Source of the DNA: Anisus vortex
Taxonomy: Eukaryota > Mollusca > Gastropoda > Planorbidae
Reading direction: 5' to 3'
DNA length: 64,000 nucleotides
Assembly: GCA_949126835.1 (NCBI GenBank)
Contig: OX421494.1
Span: 17,717,538 to 17,781,537, forward strand
Part shown: one piece after another, positions 47,201 through 62,200 of the stretch
Position numbering within the stretch: the first letter of the stretch is position 1
Layout of the letters: the number at the start of each line of letters is the position of its first letter
Notes under the pieces: generated by a model
Databases searched by the model: none
The model's input: the letters and a program-made list of their open reading frames with translations, nothing else
Told to the model about the DNA's origin: nothing
Made by a program: the position numbers and the translations under genes

Positions 47201-50200
47201 TACGACATAAAACAAAAATCAATTACTTAGCAAAATATTAATGTTCTGAAACATTGTAAGTAATATGTTTAAAAGAGAATGGTTTAATATATTGTAAACA
47301 ATCAGAAAAGACCCAATAAATTATATTTAACAAAGCTATTTGACATTAAAATTCCAGGAGACATATCATAAATCATAGGTCTATTGGTTATCAATAAAAA
47401 AAATAATCTTTGAAATATTTTATTTTAAAAAGTTGACTTTTATTATCGCAATGACTTGTTTACAATCAAATTGTTTGCCAAAATACATTTATTCAATTGT
47501 AGAACTAATCCAATTACTTTCATTAACATGATGGGAGGGACAAACAATGTTCCTGCTACTCACTGGTTCCTGTTCCAACTCCTGACTGAGTGTACAGGTC
47601 ATGACAAACAAGTGTGAACTGGATTGTTTGAGCAAATTTCTTGTTCAAGGCTCCTTTGACATATATTTGCCCATTTTCTCTAACCCCAAAGGCATTCTGT
47701 GAAATAGAGTAATTAAACGTTTAAGTATAGACAAAAGAAAGAAGCACAAATATCTTAATTCTGCAAATTGACATTTTTTGTGTGTTTAAAAGGACAAATT
47801 GTATCTATTCAGAAAATGGGTCTAGTATAGTGAAACAAGTGAAAACTGGTGTTTTCAAACTGACACAGCAAATTACAAATAATCAACTTACATATAAAAT
47901 AACGATTAAATACCATTTTTCTTTATATACTTCATATTTATACTAAAGAAAACACAGATATTTGAATATAATAAATTGAAATAGCTAAAATAAAAGTAAA
48001 AATCAGTGACATTTATTAAAGACCTATTTGGCATGCAAGGTGTCTTTTTAACATTACAGTAATTTAGCATACCACAAACTAAAACCTATTGCTTTGTTCT
48101 TTAGCACACGACAAGCTAAAACCTATTGCTTTGTTCTTTAGCACATCACAAGCTAAAACATTTTGCTTTGTTGTTTAGTGCACAACAAGCTAAACCTATT
48201 GCTTTGTTCTTTAGTACACTACAAGCTAAACCTATTGCTTTGTTCTTTAGTGCACAACAAGCTAAACCTATTGCTTTGTTCTATAGTGCACAAGCTAAAC
48301 CTATTGCTTTGTTCTTTAGTGCACAACAAGCTAAACCTATTGCTTTGTTCTTTAGCACATCACAAGCTAAAACATATTGCTTTGTTGTTTAGTGCACAAC
48401 AAGCTAAACCTATTGCTTTGTTCTTTAGCACACGACAAGCTAAAACCTATTGCTTTGTTCTTTAGTGCACAACAAGCTAAACCTATTGCTTTGTTCTATA
48501 GTGCACAAGCTAAACCTATTGCTTTGTTCTTTAGTGCACAACAAGCTAAACCTATTGCTTTGTTCTTTAGTGCACAACAAGCTATAACATATTGCTTTGT
48601 TGTTCAGCACACCACAAACTAAAACCTATAGCTTTGTTCTTTAGCACACGACAAGCTAAAACCTATTGCTTTGTTCTTTAGCACATCACAAGCTAAAACA
48701 TATTGCTTTGTTGTTTAGTGCACAACAAGCTAAACCTATTGCTTTGTTCTTTAGCACATGACAAGCTAAAACCTATTGCTTTGTTCTTTAGCACATCACA
48801 AGCTAAAACATATTGCTTTGTTGTTTAGCACACCACAAACTAAAACCTATTGCTTTGTTCTTTAGCACACGACAAGCTAAAACCTATTGCTTTGTTCTTT
48901 AGCACATCACAAGCTAAAACATTGCTTTGTTGTTTAGTGCACAACAAGCTAAAACCTATTGCTTTGTTCTTTAGCACATCACAAGCTAAAACATATTGCT
49001 TTGTTGTTTAGTGCACAACAAGCTAAACCTATTGCTTTGTTCTTTAGTGCACAACAAGCTAAACCTATTGCTTTGTTCTTTAGTACACTACAAGCTAAAC
49101 CTATTGCTTTGTTCTTTAGTACACAACAAGCTAAACCTATTGCTTTGTTCTTTAGTACACAACAAGCTAAACCTATTGCTTTGTTCTTTAGTAAGCTACA
49201 AGCTAAACCTATTGCTTTGTTCTTTAGTACACTACAAGCTAAACCTATTGCTTTGTTCTTTAGCACACAACAAGCTAAACCTATTGCTTTGTTCTTTAGT
49301 AAACTACAAGCTAAACCTATTGCTTTGTTCTTTAGTACACTACAAGCTAAACCTATTGCTTTGTTCTTTAGCACACAACAAGCTAAACCTATTGCTTTGT
49401 TCTTTAGTACACACGATTTAAACCAAAGTATCTATAAATGAAAAGAACACCTTTAAGACTTTCATAATTAATCAACATTTCTTACTTTGTAATCATATTG
49501 GCTGGTTGAGGTTACAGTATTGCCATTGTTATCATAAGCAAATATAGTGTCAGTATTCATATAATAAGTCAAGCTATGGTTTGAATCTTGATCTGTGGCA
49601 GTTACTGTAAGTACTGGAGTATTAATTGCTGTTACTGAAATAAAGCACAAACATACAGGTAAGTGATCAGAAAATAGTTTAGATAAGATAAGATTGCTTT
49701 ATTGATCCAAATAAATGGAAAATTGACCTGATTACATAAATTCCGTCTTTAGTGGACAGTAAAATGATTTACATGTTTATCTCATCCTAGAGAAAATTGA
49801 TAGATAATTGATTTTGTAAATTTCTTTTTTTTAATGCTAAATGAAATTTACTTTTCCCATGATTTCCAACTACCGCCTTACGACAAAATTTGAAATTGTA
49901 ATTAATAGTTTCATTTTGTGGTTTTTAAATTAAAAAACTTGTATGCTTTGCGCTGTTGTTCAACTTTGTTTTTTCCCTATGAAAATAGTTTTTTCAAAAA
50001 CAAACAGCACAACAATTTTCTTTAACATAGCTTTGGGAAGTTATTTAAAAACCAATGTAGGCCTATATTTAAAAATATATTTCACTTGTGAGTCAAACAA
50101 CAATTAATTAATGCACTTTTAAAATCACAATTTTGCTGGGATATATATTTCATAAGTCGTTATTTTGCATTTTCAATGTATTAAAGTTTTTGTTTGTTTG

Positions 50201-53200
50201 TCAGTAACCATCAAGAAAAGATAAATAGAAATATCAGAGAAATATGCATTTTTGCTTTTTTCATTTCAATTTAGCTATTGGATTTGTAAAGAGCAAACTA
50301 GAATTATTACACATCTAAATATTAAATCTATGTTTCTGAAGGATATTCTTTTTAAGTGTAGGCCTAGACATAAATCTATAATAGAATATGCTAATTAGAA
50401 GGGAGGTGTTAAAGCGACCAGGTAGGACATAATGAAGATATTGAAAGTATAGCCAACCAGGATTGATATAAATTGGTCATAATGAGCATGCACACTAATA
50501 TTAAAATGTTCTTTCTCCCTACAGTTTTATATAGCAATGCTTGAGAAAAATGTCATGTTTTTCAAATAATTCCACGGCAGACAAATTATTGCACAGAAAC
50601 TGAATGAAAATGTAATATAAATTACTCTGAATAAAAAATTAGATCATACCTTATTATCTTTTATAGTCTACCAAAAAACATACTTTCAAAGAGAAACCTT
50701 AGATCACATTATTCTAGCTAAAATTTGAAGGTAAACAAAAGGAAAAAATAGTTAAGGGTTTACATTCATCAACTTCTTTAGAGTAAATCAGCTGACTGAA
50801 GACAGGGTTTTTATTGTTAGCATCTGTGATAAACACAACAACAGTGGCTGTTGCAGATTTCTGTGGTGCTCCACCATCAGTGGCATATATCTGTAATGAA
50901 TTCACATTTTTATTGTAAACAAGACATTTGCAATAATGTAATAAAAATATTCTTTTACAAATTACAAATTTATATAGCGCTATTCATAACAAAGTCTTCA
51001 AATGCGCTTTACATTTACCATATGTTATAAAAACAAATAAAAAAAGTGTGTTTTTAGTTTTGTTTTAAAAATGGCAATATTTTACGTGAAAAGTATTTTA
51101 AAAAACAACTAATACTAACAATGAGTGTGTAACTTTTGACAAGATCAAAGTCAAAAGAACTTTTGGCATTCACTGTGAGGAGGCCGGTGTTTTGGTCTAG
51201 CCTAAAGTTATCAGTGAGACCTTGACCAATGCGATAAGTTATCTTCCCGAAATCACCAGCATCTGCATCTGTAGCAAATATCTGAGCAATAGAAGTGCCT
51301 GAAACAAAAATGAACGATTGAATTAAAATAAATACGATTAAATTCCAGCCCCACTGATCTTGACTAAAATGATTTTTTCTTTATAAGTTTGTGTGTGAAA
51401 TTTACAACAACAACAAAAGTTGGTTTTGTTGTCTAGTAAATACATTCTAAGAGTTAAATTGTGCCATTATTACTAGTGGTGTAGTTACTGTTTATATCCA
51501 ATGATCTTAAAATACTGCCAGTTAAAGAGATGTTTTACTTATGAACAATGGATCAAGGTAACAATGATAAAACTCACCAGCTGGTTCTATTTCAGATATT
51601 GTGCTGCTGTAATTAGTTTTATTAAGAGTTGGGCTGTGGTTGTTTTCATCCTTGAAAAAGGAGACGAAAAATGTTTTTTTTTTGTATAAACATATATTTA
51701 TATAACTTTATTATTTTTTTTTTAAATGACACTATACTATTTTAACATGGAGAGGTTTCTATTCTATTTAGCAAAACTTAATTCTGTTAAGTGTTTTGAT
51801 GATGTCGAAATTTTAAGCTTGATTAAAAATGGATAATTCAAAGCCATATCAAATTCCAATAAAATTGTTAATACAAATTTTATAATGAAAGTGTAGTATG
51901 TTCTTTTTTAATATATAAGATATATAAGATATTATATTTATCATATATTTATAAGAGAATAAGCTACTCTAATGATTGAAGTTTAGCTGAACATGTCTAC
52001 CCAACGGATTCAAATCTAGACCCACTCACTTTGGCTCAGAAGACACACAGTCATTTTTATTTTCACTACACGATGTGTTTACAACATCTAATTTTAATGA
52101 ACACAATTAAAGTTAATTAATATATTCAAATGTGTATAAACATGTATAAAGCCATTAGGATATTATTTCTTCCTACATTGCGACAGTTGAAAAGCTTTAA
52201 AGTTACAAGTAAGGAGAAATATTTGTAGATGAATGAGAAAAAAAAACAACACACTGTTGCAGGAGCTTCACAAATTGTTAATAGAAACATTATCTTTAGC
52301 ACATTAAAGGGTAACCGTGTGCACCAGAACCTCAAGGCACAAGTGCCAAAAAAAAAAAAATTAGTTCAATTTATGTTCATTTACAACAAAATAAATATTA
52401 CTATTATCTTAGGCTACAACCATAACTTACAATTACAGTGACCCTGACTTCTACTTGACTAGTCTGCGGAGGGATTCCATTATCAGTTGCTTCAATTGTT
52501 AGCACAAAGCTGAAATAGATAATCAGCTGTCAATAGTAGTCATTCATGAAATATAGCAATAAACTTGAGCAGATTCAGTATGTGGGAATCAATTATACTT
52601 ACATTCCTGATCTGACTCCTTTTGTATCCAGAGGTGTCTCATCATAATGTAAAAAAGATGTAAGACTTAGCTCACCAGATTTGGGATTTATGGAGAAAGC
52701 ATCATTTGGGCTTTGCCCAGCTTTTATTCTATATGTTATATTTGATCCAATCTCTTCATCCACAGCCTAATCAGAATTAAAAAAAAGAAAATGTTTTACA
52801 TTTTAAAATGTTATGTGTTGAAAAAGTACATTTTAAAGTAAATCTTTAAGGCTATGATTCAGATCTATTCTATAGTGCTTAATAAAGGCTGGGAGAAAAA
52901 CACTGATAAAACATCACTTATTTTTCTATTAACTAATTGTTCTTAGTTTTTTAAGAACAATGTTTTTCTATAACATTATAACACCAACAAGTAATTAAAC
53001 TTAATTATATTTTATTCTGTATTTTGAATACCTGCTGAACAAAGATGCATCATAATACTAAAATGTTTTTTTTTTAGTTGGAAAACAAAAGAAAACAAAC
53101 AAGAAATTGATAGTGAAATACTTACTTCTACTTTGACAGGATTAAGAAAAACAAGACTGCTTTCATTAACTGCTGTCTGGTACAGTGGTAGGAGAAAACT

Positions 53201-56200
53201 AGGAGCTTGATCATTGTAGTTTAAAACATTCACTATAACTTGTGCCTGTATTATAAGATAAGATAAGATAAGATTTCTTTATTGATCCAAACAAATGGAA
53301 ATTTGTCTTGATTACAGATGTTTTGTCCTTCAGCATATTTTAAACAAAATAAAATAATTATTTGTAATTTGTATACAAGCACAGAAATATACTTATAAAA
53401 TAGACAAGCGCACACACATTCACACAATTTATCATAAAAGAAAAAAATTCATTAGTAGTCATCCACTGTTCCACTGTATTCTGGCTGACTGAACTCTTGA
53501 CGATATATTTATGGTAGATAGTATGGCCTGAGGCTGACGCGCAATAATTCGTCTGGTGTGCATATTCTTCTTTTGTTGTAAAACAGTTGGTATTGTAATA
53601 TTGTTTGTTTATATAGATAGCCAGCCATCCAACTTTACTTTGCCACTGTTGACGGGTCTGTCTGAGCAAAGCAGATAAAATGTCCACAGTCATATTCCTC
53701 CTCTGCGGCCTCATTTATTTCGCCTTGTTGGTGTGAAGACATGTTTATTTGTTGTCATTTGTATCCAAGATGGCGGTTCCTTCATTAGTATGGACACCAA
53801 TGGTGTAAAATAGTTTCGTGTAAGGCGAATACATATGTATGTATGTATGTATGTATGGCATCTGTATGTATGTACATAGTATTAAATACAATAACTTGTA
53901 GTCTGTGTTATATATTAAATATCAAATAGAATCATTTGTGTCTGTGTTATGTACATAGTATTAAATACAATAACTTGTTGTCTGTGTTATATATTAAATA
54001 TCAAATAGAATCATTTGTGTCTGTGTTATGTACATAGTATTAAATACAATAACTTGTTGTCTGTGTTATGTACATAGTATTAAATACAATAACTTGTTGT
54101 CTGTGTTATATATTAAATATCAAATAGAATCATTTGTGTCTGTGTTATGTACATAGTATTAAATACAATAACTAGTTGTCTGTGATATGTACATAGTATT
54201 AAATACAATAACTAGTTGTCTGTGATATGTACATAGTATTAAATACAATAACTTGTTGTCTGTGATATGTACATAGTATTAAATACAATAACTTGTTGTC
54301 TGTGATATGTATTAAATATCAAATAGAATCATTTGTGTCTGTGTTATGTACATAGTATTAAATACAATAACTTGTTGTCTGTGATATGTATTAAATATCA
54401 AATAGAATCATTTGTGTCTGTGTTATGTACATAGTATTAAATACAATAACTTGTTGTCTGTGATATGTATTAAATATCAAATAGAATCATTTGTGTCTGT
54501 GTTATGTACATAGTATTAAATACAATAACTTGTTGTCTGTGTTATGTACATAGTATTAAATACAATAACTTGTTGTCTGTGTTATGTATTAAATATCAAA
54601 TACAATAATTTGTGCCTGTGTTATGTACAGAGTAAAAATATAACATGTGCCTATGTTATGTAAAGAGTATTAAATACAATAACTTGTTGTCTGTGTTATG
54701 CATAAAGTATCAAATACAATAGCTTGTGCCTGTGTTATGTACAGAATAAAAATATATTATTTATTAACATGTGCCTATGTTATGTACAGAGTATTAAATG
54801 CAATAACTTGTGCCTGTGAAATGTATAAAGTAAAGTAATACATTACAATAACTTTTGCCTGCGCTATGAACAGAGCATTCAACACAATAACTTTAAAATG
54901 TGCTGAAATAATTTCTTGGTGGTTATTGCAGTAAGTTGGCAAGACATTTTTTTTTTCAAGTATGAAATCACTCAAAATAAAAGCATCTCAAAGTAAATTT
55001 GATGTGTCACCTGTGCTGTTTTGTTTGGAATTCCTTGATCAGTAGCAATGACCCTAAAAACATAGACTGTTGTTGTTTCATAATCCAATGTACCATTCAT
55101 GGACAATACACCTGTATTGCTGTTTATGGTGAACCTAAAACCCCAGAGTAAAATTTGTTATTAAATGTGTTCCTTAGAATTTCACATGAAGAATGGTTAC
55201 ATTTTAGGTTACATTTTTAAAGTTTTCTACTCTGCTAAAAGATAATTCCCCCTGAAAAGGTACCAGTGTACAATGAGTTAGAAGACCTCTTATGCTAGTC
55301 CCATTAGTGGCTGGAAAGTTTACTAGCATGTAAAAACAAAATCAAATAAACATCTCTTGTACTTTAATGGGAGTTTTATACACCTCAAATAGAATATTTT
55401 TTATGTTATTAACAAGCAAAAATGTACCTCTACTATCTTTTTTTTTCTTTCAAAATTTGTTGAAAACATGTTGGAGGTAAGTACATAGTTAAAGGCTAAT
55501 AAAAAAATTAGATTCCAAAATATGAAAGGAAACAAAAAATCACATCAACAAATTAAGTTAGAGTTAAGAGCAATATGGAAACCTGCAAGTATCCTAGTAC
55601 AATGGTTACATAGAGCGTTTGCAATGGGCGTGGCTTTTTAGTGACATATTTGTGTAAATAGAAGACACTTGATGTACAAAAATGGTGAAGTACTTCTTTA
55701 TCATGCCAAATTCACATCTGAATATTGGCTATCCTACGCACAAATCATTAGTTCACCGGACTGTCAACCAAAAACCATCTGACACGTCGCGGGTTCTAGC
55801 CCGGCCACCGACGGATCCCTGTCGCCCTGCAGGAATTTTGGGCCTGTAAACATATTTGCGCCAGCAGGCAGCAGTGTGTTTACAGGGCGCACTGAGCATG
55901 CTGAAATAGCATGGATAGAAGCGCTATATAAGTAACCAATTTAATTTAATTTAGATAAATCGTCGTAGATCATCTTACTAGTACAAGAGAAAGACTGACA
56001 TGGTATTTTTTCAACGAATTTCAACATTTTAAGCTCAATTCATCATCTTAATATCTGGCCGGTAAGTGTTGCATTTGAATGGATTTATTGAAGTGAATTA
56101 TTGGAGTCATTTATTATTTTCATTGTAGGCCTAATCGTTCAATAGTAATGTTTCATTTTTTAATGCAAGAATCTTCTTGTGATAGGTCTATTAATCTAAT

Positions 56201-59200
56201 ATAGAATTAATAAAATCCATATTAATACTTTAATCATGATTTTAAACACAAAATATCAATAAAATAAGCTCAAGCCTATATGAAACTATATTAATACAGC
56301 GGCCATTGTACACCATTACACAAAATAAACTAAAAACACGTGATTTTTGTCACGTGATTGCAAACGCCCTATAGATTTATGCAAGTGTAAAAATTCATTT
56401 TTAGGTTGAGAATGCCTTAAGAAAAATTTATTGCAGTGTGTTTGCTATGGGTCACGTGAAGCAGGTGAACTGGATCCAGGGTAGAGATATTGTGTGGTTG
56501 GCCAATTCTAATGGGCAATTATTATTTTAATGTCATGTTTTGTATGTACAGTTAGCTTGTATATTATTATAATACTTGATTGAGTATGTTGCTTTGAATA
56601 TTTAAATTAAATTTGGTTTCTATTTAAATCACATGTATGGGCCTTTGGTAATTTTGATGGTAGAGTCTGTTATTGCACCTGTTCAAGTCAATGCAAAACA
56701 CTATGTGGTTTATAGACTGTTGGGCCTAGAGATCCTTAAGCTGATCCCACCCAACAATGACTGTCTTTGCTTATTGGGCCCTATGTCTTTTTTAAAATCA
56801 ACAAATCATCATACATTACATAAAGAAAATTACAGGCTTCACAGTGATACACAGTCAGGAAATCCTACTAGCAAGTTTAAAACTTGTAGTGAAAGCCCTA
56901 CAACAGTAATGCAATAACTTTCAATAGTCACCATTTTTATTTGTATTTTCTTTACCTCATTCCCAACTTTACCCATTCTGATTGGATAAATTACATGATC
57001 CAATATTTTAGTTTAAGCTTATCCAACTTTATGTCTTACTTTTAATGTGCACACAATACAATTGGAAGTCTACATCTTTCTTTTTTTTATATAAGTTCAA
57101 TGTATAAGATACTATTTTTATGAATGTTACTGATGGTTTCCCGTTTAATAATGTAGGATACAATAACCCTAGCCCATAAAATACGGCTGGCATAATGGAA
57201 TGTGTTAATATATTTGAATATGTTTATAACAACCAATTCATCAGCATGCAATGAAAGTGTTAATAAAATCAATGTCTTTACATTAGGATTTTAGGTCAAT
57301 ATACTCACTTTACTCCAGTCACACCTTCTAATCCTTCTAGTGTAAAAACAATTCTTCCATTGTTTCCAGAATCCCTGTCTGTTGCCTGTGATATATAAAA
57401 TTAATTAAAGCATGATTTCTATAATAAGCAACAATTGAACTGCTTCCTTCTTTAATGCAAGACACAAGGGACTTGATTTTTATTATCTTAGTATCAGATG
57501 ACAATTCATGGCAAAATATATTACATCTCGCTAACTACAAAAAAGAACTATCTGCTAAAAAAACCAAGCACTCAACTAACTCCACTTACACACTGGCACA
57601 TATTACATTTTTTGGTTCTCTTGTTCTAGGTGGCAAAAAACATGCGCACCAGAGTTCTATTCATTCACAACTATTTGTACAATAACAAATGCTACTGTCG
57701 CTACACATATGATATGCAAACACGCACACTTTATTTTATTTCACTAAAAAAAAACATTCTACCCCTAACCCCTCAATCACACACCAGCAAACATTCAACC
57801 CTTACTAAAATAGCTCCCAACAATTGAATCTCAAAGTTAAGTTATCTGTAGTGTTTGGATAGTAATAATCGGATTGCATGGTGGCAACTATAAATTGTGG
57901 CCTCACAACCAGACAACAGCTTATCAACATACCCTAAATGCAAGTTCAAGCCTAGCAATATGTGTGAGTGAACACTAATTGCCCAATCATCACTATGATT
58001 GATATTTTGAAAAAATCATTAAATTCACTTAAAAACCAGAAAATTCTAATATAAATGCCTTACCTTTATACCAGAATAAGTGAAAAATGTCTGTTCTTCA
58101 CTAATATTGAAAGTAAAAGAGTTCTGGTTTAAAAATGGTGGGTTGTCATTTACATCTTGTAGAGAGATCGATACTGTGGTTGAACTAGAAAATCTCTCTG
58201 CTGTGTTGACTTCTCTAGCTAAGAGCTAAAGCATAGACAGATATTTCCATGTTTACAGATAGAGCTGCAAGATTCATTACTAGCAAAACAATTCACTACT
58301 GGCAAGAGGAACACCAATAGTTAAATAACTAAACCTAGAAACACTAGAGGACAAAAGGGCAAAGAATAAAGTAGTAATAATACATAGGGAATTAAATTCT
58401 AAAAAAATAACAATCTATTACAACGCTTAGATAAACTTATGGACAGAAACACCTTTGTTATCCCATATGCAAGAACAAACGCATAAAAGTTCCCAAGTGG
58501 CATCTGGGCATGGAATGGGTTGCCTGAACAAACCAGGACAACAAGTAACTTAACATCATTTAAAACTAATCAAAATGCAAGACTAGACTCAGACCATGGA
58601 TGAGCATAGGAATCAATAAACTTCTTTATATAAGCAGCATCTGTAACATATAAGATAAGAAATATCCTAAAGCAAATAACCAGAATTAAGACTTACTACA
58701 ACAGTTTGCTGTCGATAGGCTGGAACATCGTAGTCCATATACAGTGGGTTCTCTACCCTGAGAAACATGCTGGCATTTCCAGTGAATGTAACTTGTGGTG
58801 TTACACTGAAGGCTGGATATGTTTGACTAATCACTGTAACATTGTAACGTGCATTTTGGGGCTGAAACAATACACACACACACACAAATAGAGGGTGATC
58901 TTATTCTGGAATTTAGCATTCTTCATGCATGCAAGAAAAATATGTTAATAGCTTGAATAGAAATTGAAAGCAATATTAATGCAACTTTGACAAATCTTTA
59001 AACTGTCACTATACATTTATAATGTACTGTAAAAAGTTTTTTGCATCATACCAAAAATAATTATAAAAATTGTTAATGAATAATTGGTTATTTCAATTTA
59101 GCAGAACATGTTTGTTGAAGTATTGTCTCATGTGATACTCATAGACATTTGCAGAAACTTGAAGCAATTATTACAAGTAAACATTATAGTAAAAGTAACT

Positions 59201-62200
59201 TACATCATCTAAATCTGAACAGGTTATGTGCAACCCAGTAATTTGTATACCCGTTTGGTTCATGTTGCTCTCTTCTATCTCTGAGATGTTAATACTATAA
59301 GTAGGATTTCCAAATATGGGAGCATTATCATTGACATCTGTAATATAAACAGAGTAGGTTGCTGTGGCTGTTGCATCAGTCCGGTTTCCTGTTACTTTAT
59401 CAAGTTCAGTAACCTTAGATTGAAATGATAAAAAAAACTTTGTTTTAATTTTTTTTATTCATAGGCCTACATATATGACAGTATGATCCTAATGTCTTTT
59501 ATACATTAATACAAATTATATTTTGTTATTGCTATAAGTAAAATTAAATCATGAGCTTGTGCTTCCCCCTTTTGTATAAATCTATTATTAATGGACTCTT
59601 AATGTGCATACCTTGACTACAAAAGAATATGCTCCAGGTATTTTTTCTCTGTCCAGATTATTCTTAACCACCAAACTGGCTTCATATACTCCTTCTGTTT
59701 TATTTGAGGGTACAGAGGCAGTCAAGTTAAAGGCTTGCTTCTCGTCTTTTAAGGAAAGAAAAATTCTTCTCATTAATTGTTCAGTAAACAACAATAGAAA
59801 AAAAACAAACTTGTGTAATTGATTTTATAATATATTTTTCATTACAAAATTCTAATGATCATTAATTCAACAATACTTTTGAATAAAACACTAAAATTGT
59901 AAAATAATTGTAGTTCAATAGCCTATAGATTTTCCATTGCAGGTAATTTGAAAGCAATAGATAATAAGATTTTAAAATGTATGATTTACTTATCCTTCTT
60001 ACCAATAATGATGTCAATTACAACTGGTCTTTTATCCCCTGTGTCTCCATCTCTGGCAGATATTGAAAAAGGAAGAGTGCTACCCTATTCATATGGGTAA
60101 AGTTGGAAGAAACCATGTAAAAATGTTTTAATGGTTAGACATTGTGTATGTCTAAAAGAAACATGCACGCTAATGACTACTTGTACATACTGCTAGGGAA
60201 CATGAAGCTTACAAAAATGTCAAAAGGGTAAAGTATTCCTTTTAGACAATATTGGTCCATGTGCAACTATGGCCAGTATTGCTATCCAAATCTAATGTCA
60301 TATATACCCATCAAAGCTGTCTACTCAGGAACAACTTACAGACAATTAAAAAAAAAAGGCCTCTCAACCTGGAATTAAACCCAAGAACTTTGAAGTGGCA
60401 ACAGAACTAATTGCAGCTAGATGAATGTGTCCCATACATAATGCTGAAATAGTCCCAGCAATTCCTTGAGATAACTAATTCTTAACAGTGTAGATACAGT
60501 AAACAGTGCTTACAATGGCAGCCCCTTCACTGACACTTGTAGTGGCACCTGTGTTGGTGAAGATGGGAGGCATATCTTGAGCATCTCCAATATTGATCTG
60601 AATATTGACTGTAGTTGTGAACTGTGGAGTTTCTCCAGGGTTATCCTGTGCAATAAAAAGGATGTAGAAATCTCAAATTTAAATATCACTTTTAAAACAT
60701 GTAAAACTAATACATTTCTATAAATAAAGAAACATTCTAATCTTAAACTTCACACAATTTTAGCAAAAACTTGTATCTGCTAAATTTTAGACCAAGATTT
60801 TTAAAATGAACATTTTGGAGGTAAACAATAATTTGTTAAACATTACTTACTATAGCTACAAGTTTAGATGAGTATACAGGACGAGTTTCATAATCCAGAA
60901 GAGAAGTTGTAATAAGTGTTGCTGTGTAAACACCTTCTGATTCTTGTTTATACTCAATTTTAAAGTGCTGACAAGTAGCAACACTCTGAAATATTGCACA
61001 ATTTAAAGGCCAAATGAAGAGGTTTTTCTCAAAATTTAGATAATAGTTGATTTTGGTAGTAAATAATATTAAAATTAGTTACTCAAATTTTTAGATTACA
61101 AAAAAAAAATGTCTTCATATTTAAAAAAAAGTAACTTAAATGAGTTTGAAGTGACGAGATTTGAAATTGCTAAGGTCAACAATCCCATGAGCTTCATACA
61201 GAAGTGATATTTTGCAGGGCAACAAAGTAAACAAAGCATGATCCAAAAACCCATATTTAACCATTTAGTTAAAAATAAGAATCAGGTAAAGATTCAAAAC
61301 AAGTAACAATAGATTTATTACACATGGCAATATGAACTTTACCTTCACGAGTTGCCAATTAATGATGTCACGCCCTATTGTTGCCACAAATTATACATCT
61401 CAAATGGCTTCATATACACACATTTAAGTGCTAATATTGAACTAATTACTTGAAAGTTATGTTTAATATTTTGTATAAATAATGTTATTAGCATTCTGAT
61501 AATGAATACACATATTAAGAGTTTGGGTGTTTGAAATGATAACATATCCAGTTGGTCTTTAATAATAAAACTTGTGCAGTTTTAAGAAGTTATTTATTTT
61601 GTTTTAGATTTTTACAACTTGCACTGTCAAATTTATTTTTGCTTTTAGGTAATTAATCACTTACACTTTCAATTAAGTTAATTCCTCTTCTTCTGAGTTA
61701 CAGAACTAAATAAATAAAACTTTAAAATAAATTTATCAAACTTTTAGGTAAATTAATGACTTGCACTTTCATGTAAGGGAATTACACTTTGAGCAAAAAA
61801 ATCAACTTTTACTTTGAGATAAATTAACCAATGTCAGGTAAATTAATCAAGCAAAACTTTAAGGCAAATTAATTACTTACACTTTCTGGTAAGCTAATCA
61901 GGTCAGAAGGAAAAGAACTATTACAAATAATAAACAACTTGTCCAATCTGGCATTCAATGTCCTGTCTTTATCGCTTATTTGAATTGAAGGAGAAAGAAC
62001 TGTTCCAATGGGAGCAGCCTGTTTGGAAAAAACATTTGATGCAGTAATAAATGTTAAGAAGGATGAAACCTATATAGCATTGTTTTCATTTTACCACCAA
62101 TTGCACTTAGTTCTATCTGTGTTTTTTTTAAATAACATTTTCACTGCAATGAATATTTAAATATATATTCCTGTTCAATAGTTTGAATGTAAATTTGTAC

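Noticed and set aside
48959..49441. Long frames on both strands
   Set aside because: All derive from the 36-bp minisatellite in a cadherin intron.
56633..56917. 94-codon plus-strand frame in a cadherin intron
   Set aside because: No domain or splice evidence.
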